A stretch of 64,000 nucleotides of DNA from contig CANASP010000001.1 in assembly GCA_947364365.1 (NCBI GenBank), positions 157,019 through 221,018 of the forward strand, written 5' to 3'. Both the position numbers and the translations under genes were made by a program. Below the pieces are notes generated by a model. It worked only from the letters and a program-made list of their open reading frames with translations, had not been told where the DNA came from and did no database searches. The DNA comes from an uncultured Alistipes sp. (lineage in GTDB: Bacteria; Bacteroidota; Bacteroidia; Bacteroidales; Rikenellaceae). The first letter of the stretch is position 1. Each line of letters opens with the position of its first letter. Below, piece by piece: positions 9,955 to 18,662 of the stretch.

Positions 9955-10008
9955 AATCCCCGAACGGGACGTCCGCCGAGGACTACCCGTCCGGGGATTT
10001 TTCGTTTT
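9955..10008 (+). terminator. Probable intrinsic terminator of the purine operon
   Basis: Left arm ATCCCCGAACGGG (from 9956) pairs with CCCGTCCGGGGAT (9986-9998) apart from one A/C mismatch, over a loop of about 17 nt. It is followed by TTTTTCGTTTT on the plus strand. It lies about 150 bp past the folD stop. Confidence 0.75.
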
Positions 10009-10233
10009 GTGGGGGAGTCGTATCGTGCGGGTCGCGATTTCCCGCAGGGCAGTCCGTAGCCGGCGAAGCGGCGCGAGGGAAACGAGCAGTCCGTCGCCGG
10101 GGGTGGCGGCTCTTTGAGCCGCAATTCGCTTGGCCCCGGGTCGCAATTCCGTGCCGGGTGGCGGCTCTCTGCGCGGCCCGGAGAGCCGCAATTTACAAGA
10201 AAAGATATCCGATGACTTTGCGTGGTGCGCGCT

Positions 10234-10307
10234 CCCTTTGCCGGCTGAGGCGGTCGCGCCGAAGGCGCGAGCCGGCAAAGGGACGAAGCCGGAGGCTTCG
10301 ATTTTTT
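10234..10307 (+). repeat. Structured palindromic repeat, copy A
   Basis: Arms CCCTTTGCCGGCT (10234-10246) and AGCCGGCAAAGGG (10270-10282) form a 13-bp stem enclosing a second stem CGCGCC/GGCGCG. A further hairpin GAAGCC-gga-GGCTTC (10285-10299) follows with a run of seven T. Bases 10234-10300 match 34428-34494 at all but one position. The order hairpin, hairpin, T-run is terminator-like on the plus strand here. Confidence 0.8.
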
Positions 10308-10377
10308 TGCCATATAAACCTCGTTTGCCGTCTGGAGCGGCTGCTCTCTGCACGGCCCAATTCGACGTCGGCTTCTC

Positions 10378-11766
10378 CTATGTCGTCCGGTATCGGCAGG
10401 TGAGCGCCTCGGGCAGCGGCGCGGCGTCGCGCCGCCGGATCATCGCCCGGTCGGTCGTGGGGTCGCCCGTGCCGAAGTCGAAATCGTCGGGCGAGCGGAA
10501 CGCGACGGGGACCGCCCCCGCGAAGCCGAAGCGGCCGTAGAAGGCGCGCAGACGCTCGTCGCCCGGCGAGGGGATCAGCAGCGCCGTGCTGCCCCGGGCG
10601 TCGATCTCGCGCAGCGCTTGGTCGAGCAGCTGCGAGGCGTAGCCGCGGCCGCGCAGCGCGGGGTCGGTGGCCACGCCGTAGACGTAGGTCACGGGTCCCA
10701 GCTCGCTCTCGAACTCCAGCAGGTGGAGCATCGCCGCGAGGCGCCCGTCGCTCCGCACGGAGAGCATGCGCCCGGGGTCGTAGTAGCGCAGCAGGAAGGC
10801 GTCGACGAACCGGTCGTCGTCGCCGAACGCAGTCTGCCAGAGCGCCTTTACCTCCCGCTCGTCGGTGTGGAGCCGGATGGCCGTGAACTTGCGCTGGAGG
10901 AAGGCCGGGTGGTAGGAGAGCTTGGCCTGCCGCAGCCCCTCGATCCCGAGGTCCTCCTCGCGGTTGATGTGGGTGAAGCGTGCGGGGAGGTGCTCGGCGA
11001 AGAGCTTGTTGATCGTCGTGAAGGCCCCGTCGCGGACGAAGGCCGGGTCGGCCTTCTCGACATGGGTGTCGAACGTGCGGTCGTTGACCGCCGAACCGTA
11101 GGTGAAGGCCACCATCCGGTCGCCGACGTAGATGCAGCCGCCGATCATTCCCAGTGCGTCGAAATGGGCGAAGGCGCGCTGCATGGCCCGCTGCTCGGCG
11201 CAGAGCTCGGCCGTGTGTCCCTCGTGGGTGCGGCGCCACTCCCGTTCGAGCGCCATGCACGCGTCGAAACGGTCGGGAGTCAGCGGTTCGTAGCGGTAGT
11301 CGGGGTGGGCGGCCGCGAAGCGGTTGATGTGGTTGCGCTTGGGCTGGTAGCGGCGCCCCGGGAGCTGCCGCAGGTCGTCGGCGAGGTAGACGTAATCCTC
11401 GGTGGCCCGGTCCGAATCGAAGGCGAACAGACCGAGGTGCATGCGGCGGATGCGTTCGCACCCCTCCTCCGTCAGGCCGATCAGCCGCAGCCGCTGGCCG
11501 TGGGCATGGGCGTCGTCGCGCAGCGCCGGGACGATCGATGCGAAATCGCCCTCGCCCACGGGCTGCATGTAGCCGATCTGCGTGCCGCCGTCGATGTGGA
11601 AGCGGATCACCAGAAAGCCGTCGACCTCGGCCCAGGCGCTGTGGTAGACGCCCTGCCAGCAGAACATGTTGGCGAACGAGAGGTCGCAGTTGACGATCGC
11701 CGACGGCATCGTGTAGCGCTCGATGCGTGCGCGATCCTCGATGCGTATGGGGTGGAAACGGATCAT
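10378..11766 (-). CDS. DUF2156-GNAT fusion acyltransferase-like protein
   Basis: A 462-residue soluble protein with two tandem N-acyltransferase folds. The N-terminal part (about 1-300: MIRFHPIRIEDRARIERY, then YVYLADDLRQLPGRRYQPKR and FTTINKLFAEHLP) resembles DUF2156, the catalytic fold of MprF-type aminoacyl-phosphatidylglycerol synthases. The C-terminal part (about 310-440) is a GNAT domain with the acetyl-CoA loop VATDPALRGRGYASQLL and a FYGRFGF strand. The start ATG overlaps the upstream phosphotransferase stop by four bases (ATGA), implying coupling. A role in modifying an envelope lipid or amino group is an inference from the fold and the neighbour; the substrate is unknown. Confidence 0.82.
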   Translation of the reverse strand: MIRFHPIRIEDRARIERYTMPSAIVNCDLSFANMFCWQGVYHSAWAEVDGFLVIRFHIDGGTQIGYMQPVGEGDFASIVPALRDDAHAHGQRLRLIGLTEEGCERIRRMHLGLFAFDSDRATEDYVYLADDLRQLPGRRYQPKRNHINRFAAAHPDYRYEPLTPDRFDACMALEREWRRTHEGHTAELCAEQRAMQRAFAHFDALGMIGGCIYVGDRMVAFTYGSAVNDRTFDTHVEKADPAFVRDGAFTTINKLFAEHLPARFTHINREEDLGIEGLRQAKLSYHPAFLQRKFTAIRLHTDEREVKALWQTAFGDDDRFVDAFLLRYYDPGRMLSVRSDGRLAAMLHLLEFESELGPVTYVYGVATDPALRGRGYASQLLDQALREIDARGSTALLIPSPGDERLRAFYGRFGFAGAVPVAFRSPDDFDFGTGDPTTDRAMIRRRDAAPLPEALTCRYRTT

Positions 11767-13661
11767 CGGGCCGTATAGTTTTTCTCTTCGATGCGGGTGT
11801 AATATTGCTGCACGAGTGCCTGGAACCGGCCCCGCGGCGAGCAGGCCGTCGTGTCGGCGGGTGTCGCATCGTCGAAGGCCACCTCGCCCGCGTCGGTCAG
11901 GGCGCGGTAGCGTCCGGCGTCGTAGCTCACCGACCAGCGGGGCCGGTCGGGCTCGTTCATGACGTCGCGGCCGAAGGCGAAGTAGCGCTCGCGGTTGCCC
12001 AGCAGCCCGAGCAGCGTGGGCATGATGTCGAGCTGCTGCGTCGGGCTGTCGATGCGGCCCTCGATCGCCCCGTCGGGCGTGTGGATGAACCCCACGATGT
12101 GCATGTTGCCGGGCCACTCCCGTGTTTCGGGGGCGAACTTCTCCGACGATACGTGATCGGCAACGAACACAAAGATCGTGCGACGGAACCACTCCTCGTC
12201 GGAAAAACGCTCGAAAAAGCGCCGCAGGGCGCGGTCGTCGTAGGCCGCGCCGCGGTGGACTCGGGTGTAGCCCGCGGGCAGCGAGGCCTCCTCGCCCTCG
12301 GGGACGACGAACGGGTGGTGGGCGGTGAGGGTGAAGAGCGTGGCGAAGAAGGGCTCGGGCGTCGCGGCGAGCTCCTCGCCCGCGAAGCGGAGGAAGGGCT
12401 CGTCCCAGATGCCCCAGTAGCCGTCGAAGTCGTCGCGGCCGTGGCGTTCCTCGTACTCCTCGCGGCTGACGAGCCGCCGGATGCCCGCCGAGCGGGCGTA
12501 GGCGCCGAAGCCCATCGAGCCGCGCTCCGAGCCGCAGAAGAAGAGCGTGGCGTAGCCCCTGTCGGCCAGCATCGCGGGCAGCTGGCGGCTCTCGCCCAGC
12601 GACTGGGGCATCAGCACGAAGGGGGTGCGGAAGGAGGGGATGCTGCCCAGCAGGGAGGGCATGGCCTGGATCGAGCGGGTGCCGTTGGCGTACATGCGTT
12701 CGAACGTGAGGCTGCGGTCCATCAGCGAATCGAGGAAGGGGGTCATGCCCCGCTCGGGGCGTCCCTCCCAGATGGCGGGACAGAGGCGTGCCGAGTGCTC
12801 GGCCGACATACTTTCGAGGATGAAGAGCACGACGTTGCGGCCCGAGAGGTCGACGGCCGCGGAGTCGGGCGGCACGTGCACGGGCGAGAAGCGGCGGTCG
12901 AGCTGCTCGGGGGCGAAATAGCGCGTGTAACGGAGCGAGCCCGCGCTGCCGACGGTGCGCAGGATGCAGAAGGGGTTGCTCAGGACGAGGTTGGCCCGGG
13001 CGTTGTCGGGGGCGTAGAGCGCGGCGTTGGAGAGGGTGATCGGGCGTGTCGCGCGGGTGAAGCCGCCGCGCATGCCCGCGACGCACAGGCCCCCTCCCAG
13101 CACCAGCAGCAGCGTGCCCGCGAGGTAGTAGGCGGGCCCTTCGCGCAGCAGGCTCTCCTCGCGCACCCGCCGGCCGTAGCCGCGGGCGAGCAGCGCGATC
13201 AGTGCGGCGGCTGCGAGCACCAGGTACCAGTTCTCGGCGGCGAACCGGAAGACGAGCGAGAGCGAGTTGTCGTTGTCGGCGAAGAAGATCTCGTCGGCGG
13301 TGAAGCGCTTCTGCGTGTAGCGGAAATAGACCGCGTCGGCGAGGTTCGTCGCGACGACGAGCAGGGTATTGACGGCGACGTAATAGCCGTAGAGCAGCCC
13401 CTGCCACAGCCGGGTCGAGCGGATGCGCGGAGGCAGAGGCAGCAGCGACAGCAGGACGAACAGCCCGTCGGCATAGACGACCGAGGCGGTGTCGAAGAGC
13501 AGGGCGCCGCGCAGCAGCGACCCCGCGCCGGACCACGTGAGCGGGCCGAGCAGCGGGGCGTTGTAGAGCAGGAAGACCAGGCGGCAGAGCATCAGCACGG
13601 CGTAGAGCAGCACGATGCGCCGCAGGAGCAGCCCCAGAGGGCTTTGTTGCAGGCGTGTCAT
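11763..13661 (-). CDS. LTA-synthase-family sulfatase-fold phosphotransferase, membrane-anchored
   Basis: 632 residues: about five N-terminal transmembrane helices (residues 12-215), then an extracytoplasmic alkaline-phosphatase-superfamily domain. Metal and active-site motifs are VVLFILESMSAEH (ESMS), the likely nucleophile Thr328 in NGTRSIQAMPSLL, FTLTAHHPF, and FVADHVSSEKF. This is the layout of LtaS and related phosphoglycerol or phosphoethanolamine transferases; in a Gram-negative it probably decorates membrane glycans or lipids from the periplasm. The exact donor cannot be told. It sits 91 bp after nadC and overlaps the downstream DUF2156-GNAT gene. Confidence 0.85.
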   Translation of the reverse strand: MTRLQQSPLGLLLRRIVLLYAVLMLCRLVFLLYNAPLLGPLTWSGAGSLLRGALLFDTASVVYADGLFVLLSLLPLPPRIRSTRLWQGLLYGYYVAVNTLLVVATNLADAVYFRYTQKRFTADEIFFADNDNSLSLVFRFAAENWYLVLAAAALIALLARGYGRRVREESLLREGPAYYLAGTLLLVLGGGLCVAGMRGGFTRATRPITLSNAALYAPDNARANLVLSNPFCILRTVGSAGSLRYTRYFAPEQLDRRFSPVHVPPDSAAVDLSGRNVVLFILESMSAEHSARLCPAIWEGRPERGMTPFLDSLMDRSLTFERMYANGTRSIQAMPSLLGSIPSFRTPFVLMPQSLGESRQLPAMLADRGYATLFFCGSERGSMGFGAYARSAGIRRLVSREEYEERHGRDDFDGYWGIWDEPFLRFAGEELAATPEPFFATLFTLTAHHPFVVPEGEEASLPAGYTRVHRGAAYDDRALRRFFERFSDEEWFRRTIFVFVADHVSSEKFAPETREWPGNMHIVGFIHTPDGAIEGRIDSPTQQLDIMPTLLGLLGNRERYFAFGRDVMNEPDRPRWSVSYDAGRYRALTDAGEVAFDDATPADTTACSPRGRFQALVQQYYTRIEEKNYTAR

Positions 13662-13752
13662 GGAATGACGGTTTCGGATCGGAGGCGCGGGCCGCCCGAG
13701 GCGAGCGACGCTTTCGTGCCGCAGACCGGCGATCGCGTGGGATTCTCCGGGA

Positions 13753-14607
13753 CTATTCGCAGGCCTTTAACGACATGTCGAGCGAACGGATCTGGTGGGT
13801 CAGGGCCCCCACCGAGATGAAGTCGACGCCGCACTCGGCATAGGCGCGCATCGTTTCGAGCGTGATGCCGCCGCTCGACTCCGTCTCGCAGCGTCCGGCG
13901 ACCTTCTCGACGGCCTGGCGGGTCATCTCGGGCGAGAAGTTGTCGAACATGATGCGGTCGACGCCTCCGGCGGCGAAGACCTCGTCGATGTCCTCCAGCG
14001 TGCGCACCTCGCACTCGATGGGGATCTGCTTGCCGCGGGCACGGAGGTACTCCTTGGCGCCCAGGACCGCCTGACGGACACCGCCGGCGAAGTCGATGTG
14101 GTTGTCCTTCAGGAGGATCATGTCGAAAAGCCCCATGCGGTGGTTGTCGCCGCCGCCCAGCTTGACGGCCATCTTGTCCAGTACGCGCATGCCGGGCGTG
14201 GTCTTGCGCGTGTCGAGCACCTTCGTGTGCAGCCCCTCGAGGTGCTTGACGTAGAAGGCGGTCTGGGTCGCCACGCCGCTCATGCGCTGCATGATGTTGA
14301 GCAGGATGCGCTCGGCCTGCAGCAGCGAGCGCAGACGCCCCGAGACGTAGAAGGCCACGTCGCCCGGGCGGACGCGGGCGCCGTCGTCGAGCAGCTGCTC
14401 GAAACGCATGTCGGGGTCGAGGCGGTGGAGCACGAGTTGTGCGATCTCGATGCCGGCGATGATGCCCTCCTGCTTGCACAGCAGGCGCATGCGGCCGTGT
14501 TCGTCGGCCGGGATGCAGCACAGCGACGTGTGGTCGCCGTCGCCGATGTCTTCTTTGATGCAGAGCTCGATGAGCTCGTCTACGAAAGGACGGTATTCGG
14601 GTTTCAT
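13753..14607 (-). CDS. nadC: Nicotinate-nucleotide pyrophosphorylase (quinolinate phosphoribosyltransferase)
   Basis: Converts quinolinate and PRPP to nicotinate mononucleotide in de novo NAD synthesis. The 284-residue protein has the standard fold with LDTRKTTPGMR, KLGGGDNHRMGL and LLKDNHIDFAGG, which carry the substrate-binding Arg, His and Lys residues, and the C-terminal EVSGGI-type loop read here as ESSGGITLETM. It begins 13 bp after the lipoprotein gene, so it is probably cotranscribed with the TonB receptor. No nadA or nadB is present in the window. Confidence 0.97.
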   Translation of the reverse strand: MKPEYRPFVDELIELCIKEDIGDGDHTSLCCIPADEHGRMRLLCKQEGIIAGIEIAQLVLHRLDPDMRFEQLLDDGARVRPGDVAFYVSGRLRSLLQAERILLNIMQRMSGVATQTAFYVKHLEGLHTKVLDTRKTTPGMRVLDKMAVKLGGGDNHRMGLFDMILLKDNHIDFAGGVRQAVLGAKEYLRARGKQIPIECEVRTLEDIDEVFAAGGVDRIMFDNFSPEMTRQAVEKVAGRCETESSGGITLETMRAYAECGVDFISVGALTHQIRSLDMSLKACE

Positions 14608-14620
14608 GTGTGTATGGTTT

Positions 14621-15142
14621 TTAATTGTTTTCTACGAAAAGGCGGCCTTCGTACTCGACCGTATAGAGGCCCACGCGCGGCACGTCGCACGTGAAGCGCA
14701 CCGAGCAGCGGACGCCCTCGATGCGGATGTCGACGTCGGTGAGGGCGTAGGCCTCCATCGGCTGCCAGCCGAGGTTCTTGACCGAGAGTTCGGGGACGAC
14801 GCGTCCGGCCGAGAAGGCGACGGTCTTGCCGGATCCGGTGTAGGCCAGGTGGGGCATGCGCATCTCCATAGCGGGCATGGCGGCCGAGAAACGGGTCTGG
14901 TGCATGTAGAGCATCATGGTCGCGAGGCCGGCTGTCTCGAAGCGGGCTTCGGTGTCGGTGAAGACGTTGCCGCGGCTGTCGGTGCTCGTCGCCGTGCCCA
15001 GGAAGTGCATGTTCGTTCCGGTGAGCTGGCCGTTTTCGATGCACTCGTTGGTCTCGGGGTAACGGATCGGATCCTCCTTGTCGTCGTTGCAGGCGGCAAG
15101 GGCACAGAGCGCCGCGAGGCAGAAGCAGAGTTTTTTCAGCAT
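14621..15142 (-). CDS. Small lipoprotein, calycin-like beta-barrel candidate
   Basis: 173 residues with a lipoprotein signal: lipobox LAAC with Cys18, followed by acidic NDDKED. In Bacteroidetes an acidic run just after the cysteine favours surface export. The rest is strand-rich (LTGTNMHFLGTATS, KTVAFSAGRVVPELSV, RCSVRFTCDVPRVGLYTVEYEG) and resembles the small calycin-like lipoproteins of gut Bacteroidales; this family call is tentative. It lies 2 bp after the TonB receptor gene and is presumably its surface partner in ligand capture. The ligand is unknown. Confidence 0.75.
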   Translation of the reverse strand: MLKKLCFCLAALCALAACNDDKEDPIRYPETNECIENGQLTGTNMHFLGTATSTDSRGNVFTDTEARFETAGLATMMLYMHQTRFSAAMPAMEMRMPHLAYTGSGKTVAFSAGRVVPELSVKNLGWQPMEAYALTDVDIRIEGVRCSVRFTCDVPRVGLYTVEYEGRLFVENN

Positions 15143-15144
15143 GG

Positions 15145-17529
15145 TCAATCTATTTTCAATGTTAGGGTGATTCCGAAGGTGCGCGGGCGGCCCCGCTGTA
15201 CGAACTCGTTGCCGATCGACTTGAAGTAGAAGACATCGTAGGCGGCGCTCGCGAGGTTGCGGCTCCACAGGGCGATGCCGTAGCGCGGGTGCTCGACGGC
15301 CAGCGAGGCGTCGACGAGGGCGTAGAAGGGTTGCGAGCGGTCGTTGCGTTCGTTCCACCAGATGCGTCCCGCACCCCGCATGCCGGCGCGCAACACCACG
15401 TCGCCCAGCCAGGCGACGCCCGTGGGGAGGGTCCAGGCGGCTCCGGCCGAGAGGGTGTGTTGCGGCGCATAGGGGATCCGCTTGCCGCGGTAGCTCACGG
15501 CCACCGCCTCTCCTGCGGCATTCTCCTCGGTCGAGTCGTAGCGGCGGAAACGGGCGTCGGTGAAGCCGTAGGCGACGCTGAACTCCAGATGGCGGCGGGG
15601 CATGACGACGAGCGAGAGTTCGGCACCGCGCGAGCGCGTGCGGCCGGCGTTGGTCATCATGCGCCCGGTGGTCGCGCCGGGCGGGAAGACGGTGAGCTGC
15701 TGGTCGCGGCAGTCGATCCAGAAGAGGGCGAAGTCGCCCCGGACGATGCCGTCGGCGCAGGTGAAGTGGCCGCCCAGCTCGTAGTTCCAGCTGTACTCGG
15801 GGCGGTAGGACATCCGCTCGGGGGCGTCGTATTCGAGCCCCGAGAGCATCTGCCACTTGATCTTCTCCTGGAGAATGTCGGAGAACATCTGGGTGTTGAA
15901 TCCGCCCGCCTTGTAGCCCTTCGAGACCGAAAGGTAGAGGTCGCGCGAGGCGTCGAAGCGGTAGGTGACGGCCGCCTTGGGCAGCAGCTCGGTGTAGGAG
16001 CGCTCGATCGAGCGCCGCTCGTCGATACGCACCCGTCCGTCGGCGGGCGCGCCGCCGTCGATGCTCACCGTGTAGTCGAGGTCGGCCCGGCTGCGGTAGC
16101 GCAGGCGCGTGTGTTCGTAGTCGACGCGCAGGGCGGCGGTGAACTCCCAGCGCCCCAGCGTGTAGTGCGACTCGTGGTAGAGCGCGGCGCCGGCCGAGGG
16201 GAGGCGGAAGTCGGAGTGGAGGGGCAGCTCGTCCGAAACCTTCCCGTAGCGGATGCCGGTCTCGGCCGACGAGGCGTTGGCGTTGTCGAAGATCAGGCGG
16301 TCGATGCCCGTGCGCTTGAAGTGGACCGGCGCCTCCATCGAGCCGTGGCGGTAGAAGCCGAAGGCGCCGACGAGCCAGCGGTAGGCCCCCTCGTCGCGCG
16401 AGCGAAAGACCACGTCCTGCGTCACGGCGTGGTCGCGCCGCGCCTGCCGCAGGGTGAAGTAGGAGAGGGGAGTGAAGTCCTGGTCGAGCGTCATCGCGTC
16501 GTCGGAGTACTGGTAGCTGGTGATCGACGCCACGGAGTAGCCTGCGGCGTCGTAGCGCACGGTCAGTCCGTCGCTCAACGTCGTGCGGCGGTAGCCCGAG
16601 GGATCGTTGTAGCGGATCTCGCCCGGGCGGAGAATCGTCTCGCCCTCCTCGGCGAGCGGTTCGCCGATGTAGGCATAGGGGTAGCCCCCCTGGTCGAGGG
16701 CCGAGAAGGCGAGGGTGTTGTCGAGGCGCAGGCCGCGGCCGTTGCGCCACTGCGTGCGCCAGCGGCCGCCGCCCAGCCGCTCGGCGTCGCACGTGCGGCC
16801 GGTGTGGAGGTTGCGGAAGAAGCCGTCCGAGCGGGTGTAGAACGCCGAGAAGGCCATGCCGAGCGCATCGGAGAGCGCCAGGGCGGTGGAGGCGCCGAAA
16901 CGCCAGCTCCGGCCGCTGCCGTATTCGGCCCGGAACCGGGTGCCCGGGTCGGTGAGCGGCGAGCGGGTGTAGACGTTGATCTGACCGCCCATCGTGTTGC
17001 GGCCGTAGAGCGTCGACTGGGGGCCGCGCAGCACCTCGATGCGTTCGATATCGACGAGCTCCATGTCGTAGCAATCCTTGTTGAGCACCGGGACGTTGTC
17101 GACGTTGAGCCCCACGACCGGCTGGTCGATGCGGGCGCCCATGCCGCGGACGTAGATCGACGAGGTCATGCGCGAACCGTAGTCGGGGGCGTGGAAGTTG
17201 GGGATGCGCTGCGAGAGCTCCTTCACGGCGTCGATGCGGTCGCGTGCGAGGGTCAGCCCGCCTACGATCGTCGCCGCCACGGGCTGCGCGCGCAGGTCCA
17301 TGCCCTGCTTGATGGCTGTCACCTGCACCCTGTCGACGCGGATCGCCGTGTCGGCGGGCTCGACGGTTCCGCGTGCGGCCTTTCCTTCTGCGGACCGTTC
17401 CGCCGGCGTCGCATGGAGTGCGGTCGCGGGGTGTCGTTCCCCGTTCGCGGCCGGGTGGGCGGCGAGGGGAAGCAGCAGGAGCGGGATGAGCAGACGACGG
17501 ATCACGCGGTGGGTTTTATTCGACTGCAA
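15145..17529 (-). CDS. TonB-dependent outer-membrane receptor
   Basis: 794 residues. A signal peptide (residues 1-29) is followed by an N-terminal extension, a plug domain (about 75-190: VTAIKQGMDLRAQPVAATIV, VRGMGARIDQPVVGLNVDNVPV, IEVLRGPQSTLYGRNTMGGQINVYTR) and a 22-strand-type barrel ending in the terminal strand TFGITLTLKID. No carboxypeptidase-like SusC N-domain is present, so this is a classic siderophore/heme/vitamin-type receptor rather than a SusC. It leads an operon with a lipoprotein and nadC. Its promoter contains a 13-bp site shared with the fucosidase operon. Confidence 0.92.
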   Translation of the reverse strand: MQSNKTHRVIRRLLIPLLLLPLAAHPAANGERHPATALHATPAERSAEGKAARGTVEPADTAIRVDRVQVTAIKQGMDLRAQPVAATIVGGLTLARDRIDAVKELSQRIPNFHAPDYGSRMTSSIYVRGMGARIDQPVVGLNVDNVPVLNKDCYDMELVDIERIEVLRGPQSTLYGRNTMGGQINVYTRSPLTDPGTRFRAEYGSGRSWRFGASTALALSDALGMAFSAFYTRSDGFFRNLHTGRTCDAERLGGGRWRTQWRNGRGLRLDNTLAFSALDQGGYPYAYIGEPLAEEGETILRPGEIRYNDPSGYRRTTLSDGLTVRYDAAGYSVASITSYQYSDDAMTLDQDFTPLSYFTLRQARRDHAVTQDVVFRSRDEGAYRWLVGAFGFYRHGSMEAPVHFKRTGIDRLIFDNANASSAETGIRYGKVSDELPLHSDFRLPSAGAALYHESHYTLGRWEFTAALRVDYEHTRLRYRSRADLDYTVSIDGGAPADGRVRIDERRSIERSYTELLPKAAVTYRFDASRDLYLSVSKGYKAGGFNTQMFSDILQEKIKWQMLSGLEYDAPERMSYRPEYSWNYELGGHFTCADGIVRGDFALFWIDCRDQQLTVFPPGATTGRMMTNAGRTRSRGAELSLVVMPRRHLEFSVAYGFTDARFRRYDSTEENAAGEAVAVSYRGKRIPYAPQHTLSAGAAWTLPTGVAWLGDVVLRAGMRGAGRIWWNERNDRSQPFYALVDASLAVEHPRYGIALWSRNLASAAYDVFYFKSIGNEFVQRGRPRTFGITLTLKID

Positions 17530-17557
17530 AGTAACGGATTTATTTCCGATCGTGCAA
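17527..17557 (-). promoter_or_regulatory. Promoter of the TonB-receptor operon with shared 13-bp site
   Basis: On the minus strand a -33 TTG (within 17555-17557) is separated by 20 bp from TTACTTTG (17534-17527), a one-base variant of TAnnTTTG. The -33 region lies inside TTGCACGATCGGA (17557-17545), a 13-mer found again in the same register at 57222-57210 upstream of the fucosidase operon. Confidence 0.72.
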
Positions 17558-17598
17558 TCCTTATTTATGAGGAGGGCCCTGCCTGTCGTGCGGCGCCG

Positions 17599-18177
17599 TC
17601 AGAGCAGCTCGTCGTCGAGGCAGCCCGCACGCAGGGCGTGGAGCACCAGCTCGGCCGTGGAGCCGGCGCGGGTCTTTTCCATGATGTTGCGGCGGTGGGT
17701 GATGACCGTCGTCAGTCCGATGCCGAGCCGCTCGGCGATCTGCTTGTTGGTGCATCCGCGGGCGATCCAGGTGAGCACCTCCGTCTCGCGGTCGGTGAGC
17801 GCCTCGCGGCCGGCGGCGAGCGGTGCGGTGTGGTCGTGGTGCCCGCCGCGGTGCATGCGCAGGATGTCGTGGACGAGCCGCTCCTCGCCGGTGCGGATGT
17901 CGAGCGTGTGGAAGCCTGCGGCGGCGGGAGGGGGCGCGGAGCCGATCAGCAGGATGGTCCGCTGGCGGTGCGCACGGAAGAAATCGGCGTGGGCGCCGAA
18001 GAGCGTGCCCGAGACGAAGAAGTGGAAGAAGCGCCCGGGATCGGCCCCCGCGAAGGCGTCGAAGTCGGCGAAGAGCTCGACCTCGGCCGCGGGGATGATC
18101 TTTTCGAGAACGGCGCGCAGCCCCAGGCCCGTGAGGACGTTGGACGAGAGTACGGCGATGGCGGGGCGGGGCTGCAT
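17599..18177 (-). CDS. LuxR-family HTH transcriptional regulator
   Basis: 192 residues. The C-terminal LuxR/NarL helix-turn-helix spans about 127-185 (LTDRETEVLTWIARG, TNKQIAERLGIGLTTVITHRRNIMEK). The N-terminal 110 residues look like a degenerate receiver-type domain (IAVLSSNVLTGLGLRAVLEKI) without an obvious acidic pocket or phosphoacceptor aspartate, so control by a partner kinase is doubtful. It starts one base past the rlmH stop codon, so it is cotranscribed with rlmH. Possible targets include the TonB operon 69 bp downstream, but this is only proximity. Confidence 0.88.
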   Translation of the reverse strand: MQPRPAIAVLSSNVLTGLGLRAVLEKIIPAAEVELFADFDAFAGADPGRFFHFFVSGTLFGAHADFFRAHRQRTILLIGSAPPPAAAGFHTLDIRTGEERLVHDILRMHRGGHHDHTAPLAAGREALTDRETEVLTWIARGCTNKQIAERLGIGLTTVITHRRNIMEKTRAGSTAELVLHALRAGCLDDELL

Positions 18178-18178
18178 C

Positions 18179-18652
18179 CTATTCGTGGTGGTAGGGTTCG
18201 TTGCGGAGGATGGTGAAGGCGCGGTAGATCTGCTCGGCGAAGATCGCCCGGACGATCTGGTGCGAGAAGGTCATGCGCGAGAGCGAGAGGCGGCCGTCGG
18301 CACGGGCGTAGACCGCTTCGGAGAAGCCGTAGGGACCGCCGATGACCAGCACGAGGCGGCGGATGCCGCTGTTCATCCGTTTCTGGAGCCAGAGGGCGAA
18401 CTCCACCGAGCGCAACTCCTCGCCCCGCTCGTCGAGCAGGACGACGTGGTCGCCGTCGGTGAGCTGCCGCAGGATCGCTTCGCCTTCGAGCGTGCTCTGC
18501 TGGCGGGCCGAGAGGTTGCGCGTGTTGCGCACGTCGGGCAGCGTCGTGACAACGAAGCGGCAGTAGCGGTTGACCCGCCTGCCGTACATTTCGACCAGCG
18601 CGGCGACCTCCTTCGAGTCGGTCTTTCCGATGACGATGAGTTCGATGACCAT
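18179..18652 (-). CDS. rlmH: 23S rRNA pseudouridine-1915 N3-methyltransferase
   Basis: SPOUT methyltransferase acting on Psi1915 in helix 69 of the assembled 70S ribosome. The 157-residue length is typical. The knotted SAM site is LVLVIGGPYGFSEAV and the C-terminal SRMTFSHQIVRAIFAEQIYRA with ...NEPYHHE matches the family end (NxPYHH). It lies 10 bp after the GH2-like gene and 1 bp before the LuxR gene. Confidence 0.97.
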   Translation of the reverse strand: MVIELIVIGKTDSKEVAALVEMYGRRVNRYCRFVVTTLPDVRNTRNLSARQQSTLEGEAILRQLTDGDHVVLLDERGEELRSVEFALWLQKRMNSGIRRLVLVIGGPYGFSEAVYARADGRLSLSRMTFSHQIVRAIFAEQIYRAFTILRNEPYHHE

Positions 18653-18662
18653 GCGGCGCCGT

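Larger units (their letters stand above)
9808..10377. other. 570-bp intergenic region between convergent operons
   Basis: No gene is supported here. The stretch holds the folD-side terminator (9955-10008), two GGGTGGCGGCTCT-led dyads with GAGCCGCAATT right arms (about 10096-10190), and a structured element (10234-10307) repeated near 34428. Open frames crossing it are GC-driven and continue from neighbouring genes. Confidence 0.8.

Noticed and set aside
9811-10353. Open frames in the gap after folD that share protein-like sequence with frames near 34500
   Set aside because: The similarity comes from the 67-bp structured repeat, which is palindromic and followed by T-runs, not from a shared protein.
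15289-18216. Very long open frame (975 codons) antisense to the TonB receptor and LuxR genes
   Set aside because: It lies opposite genes with clear protein families. Long antisense frames are expected at this GC content and codon bias, and the translation has no recognisable domain.
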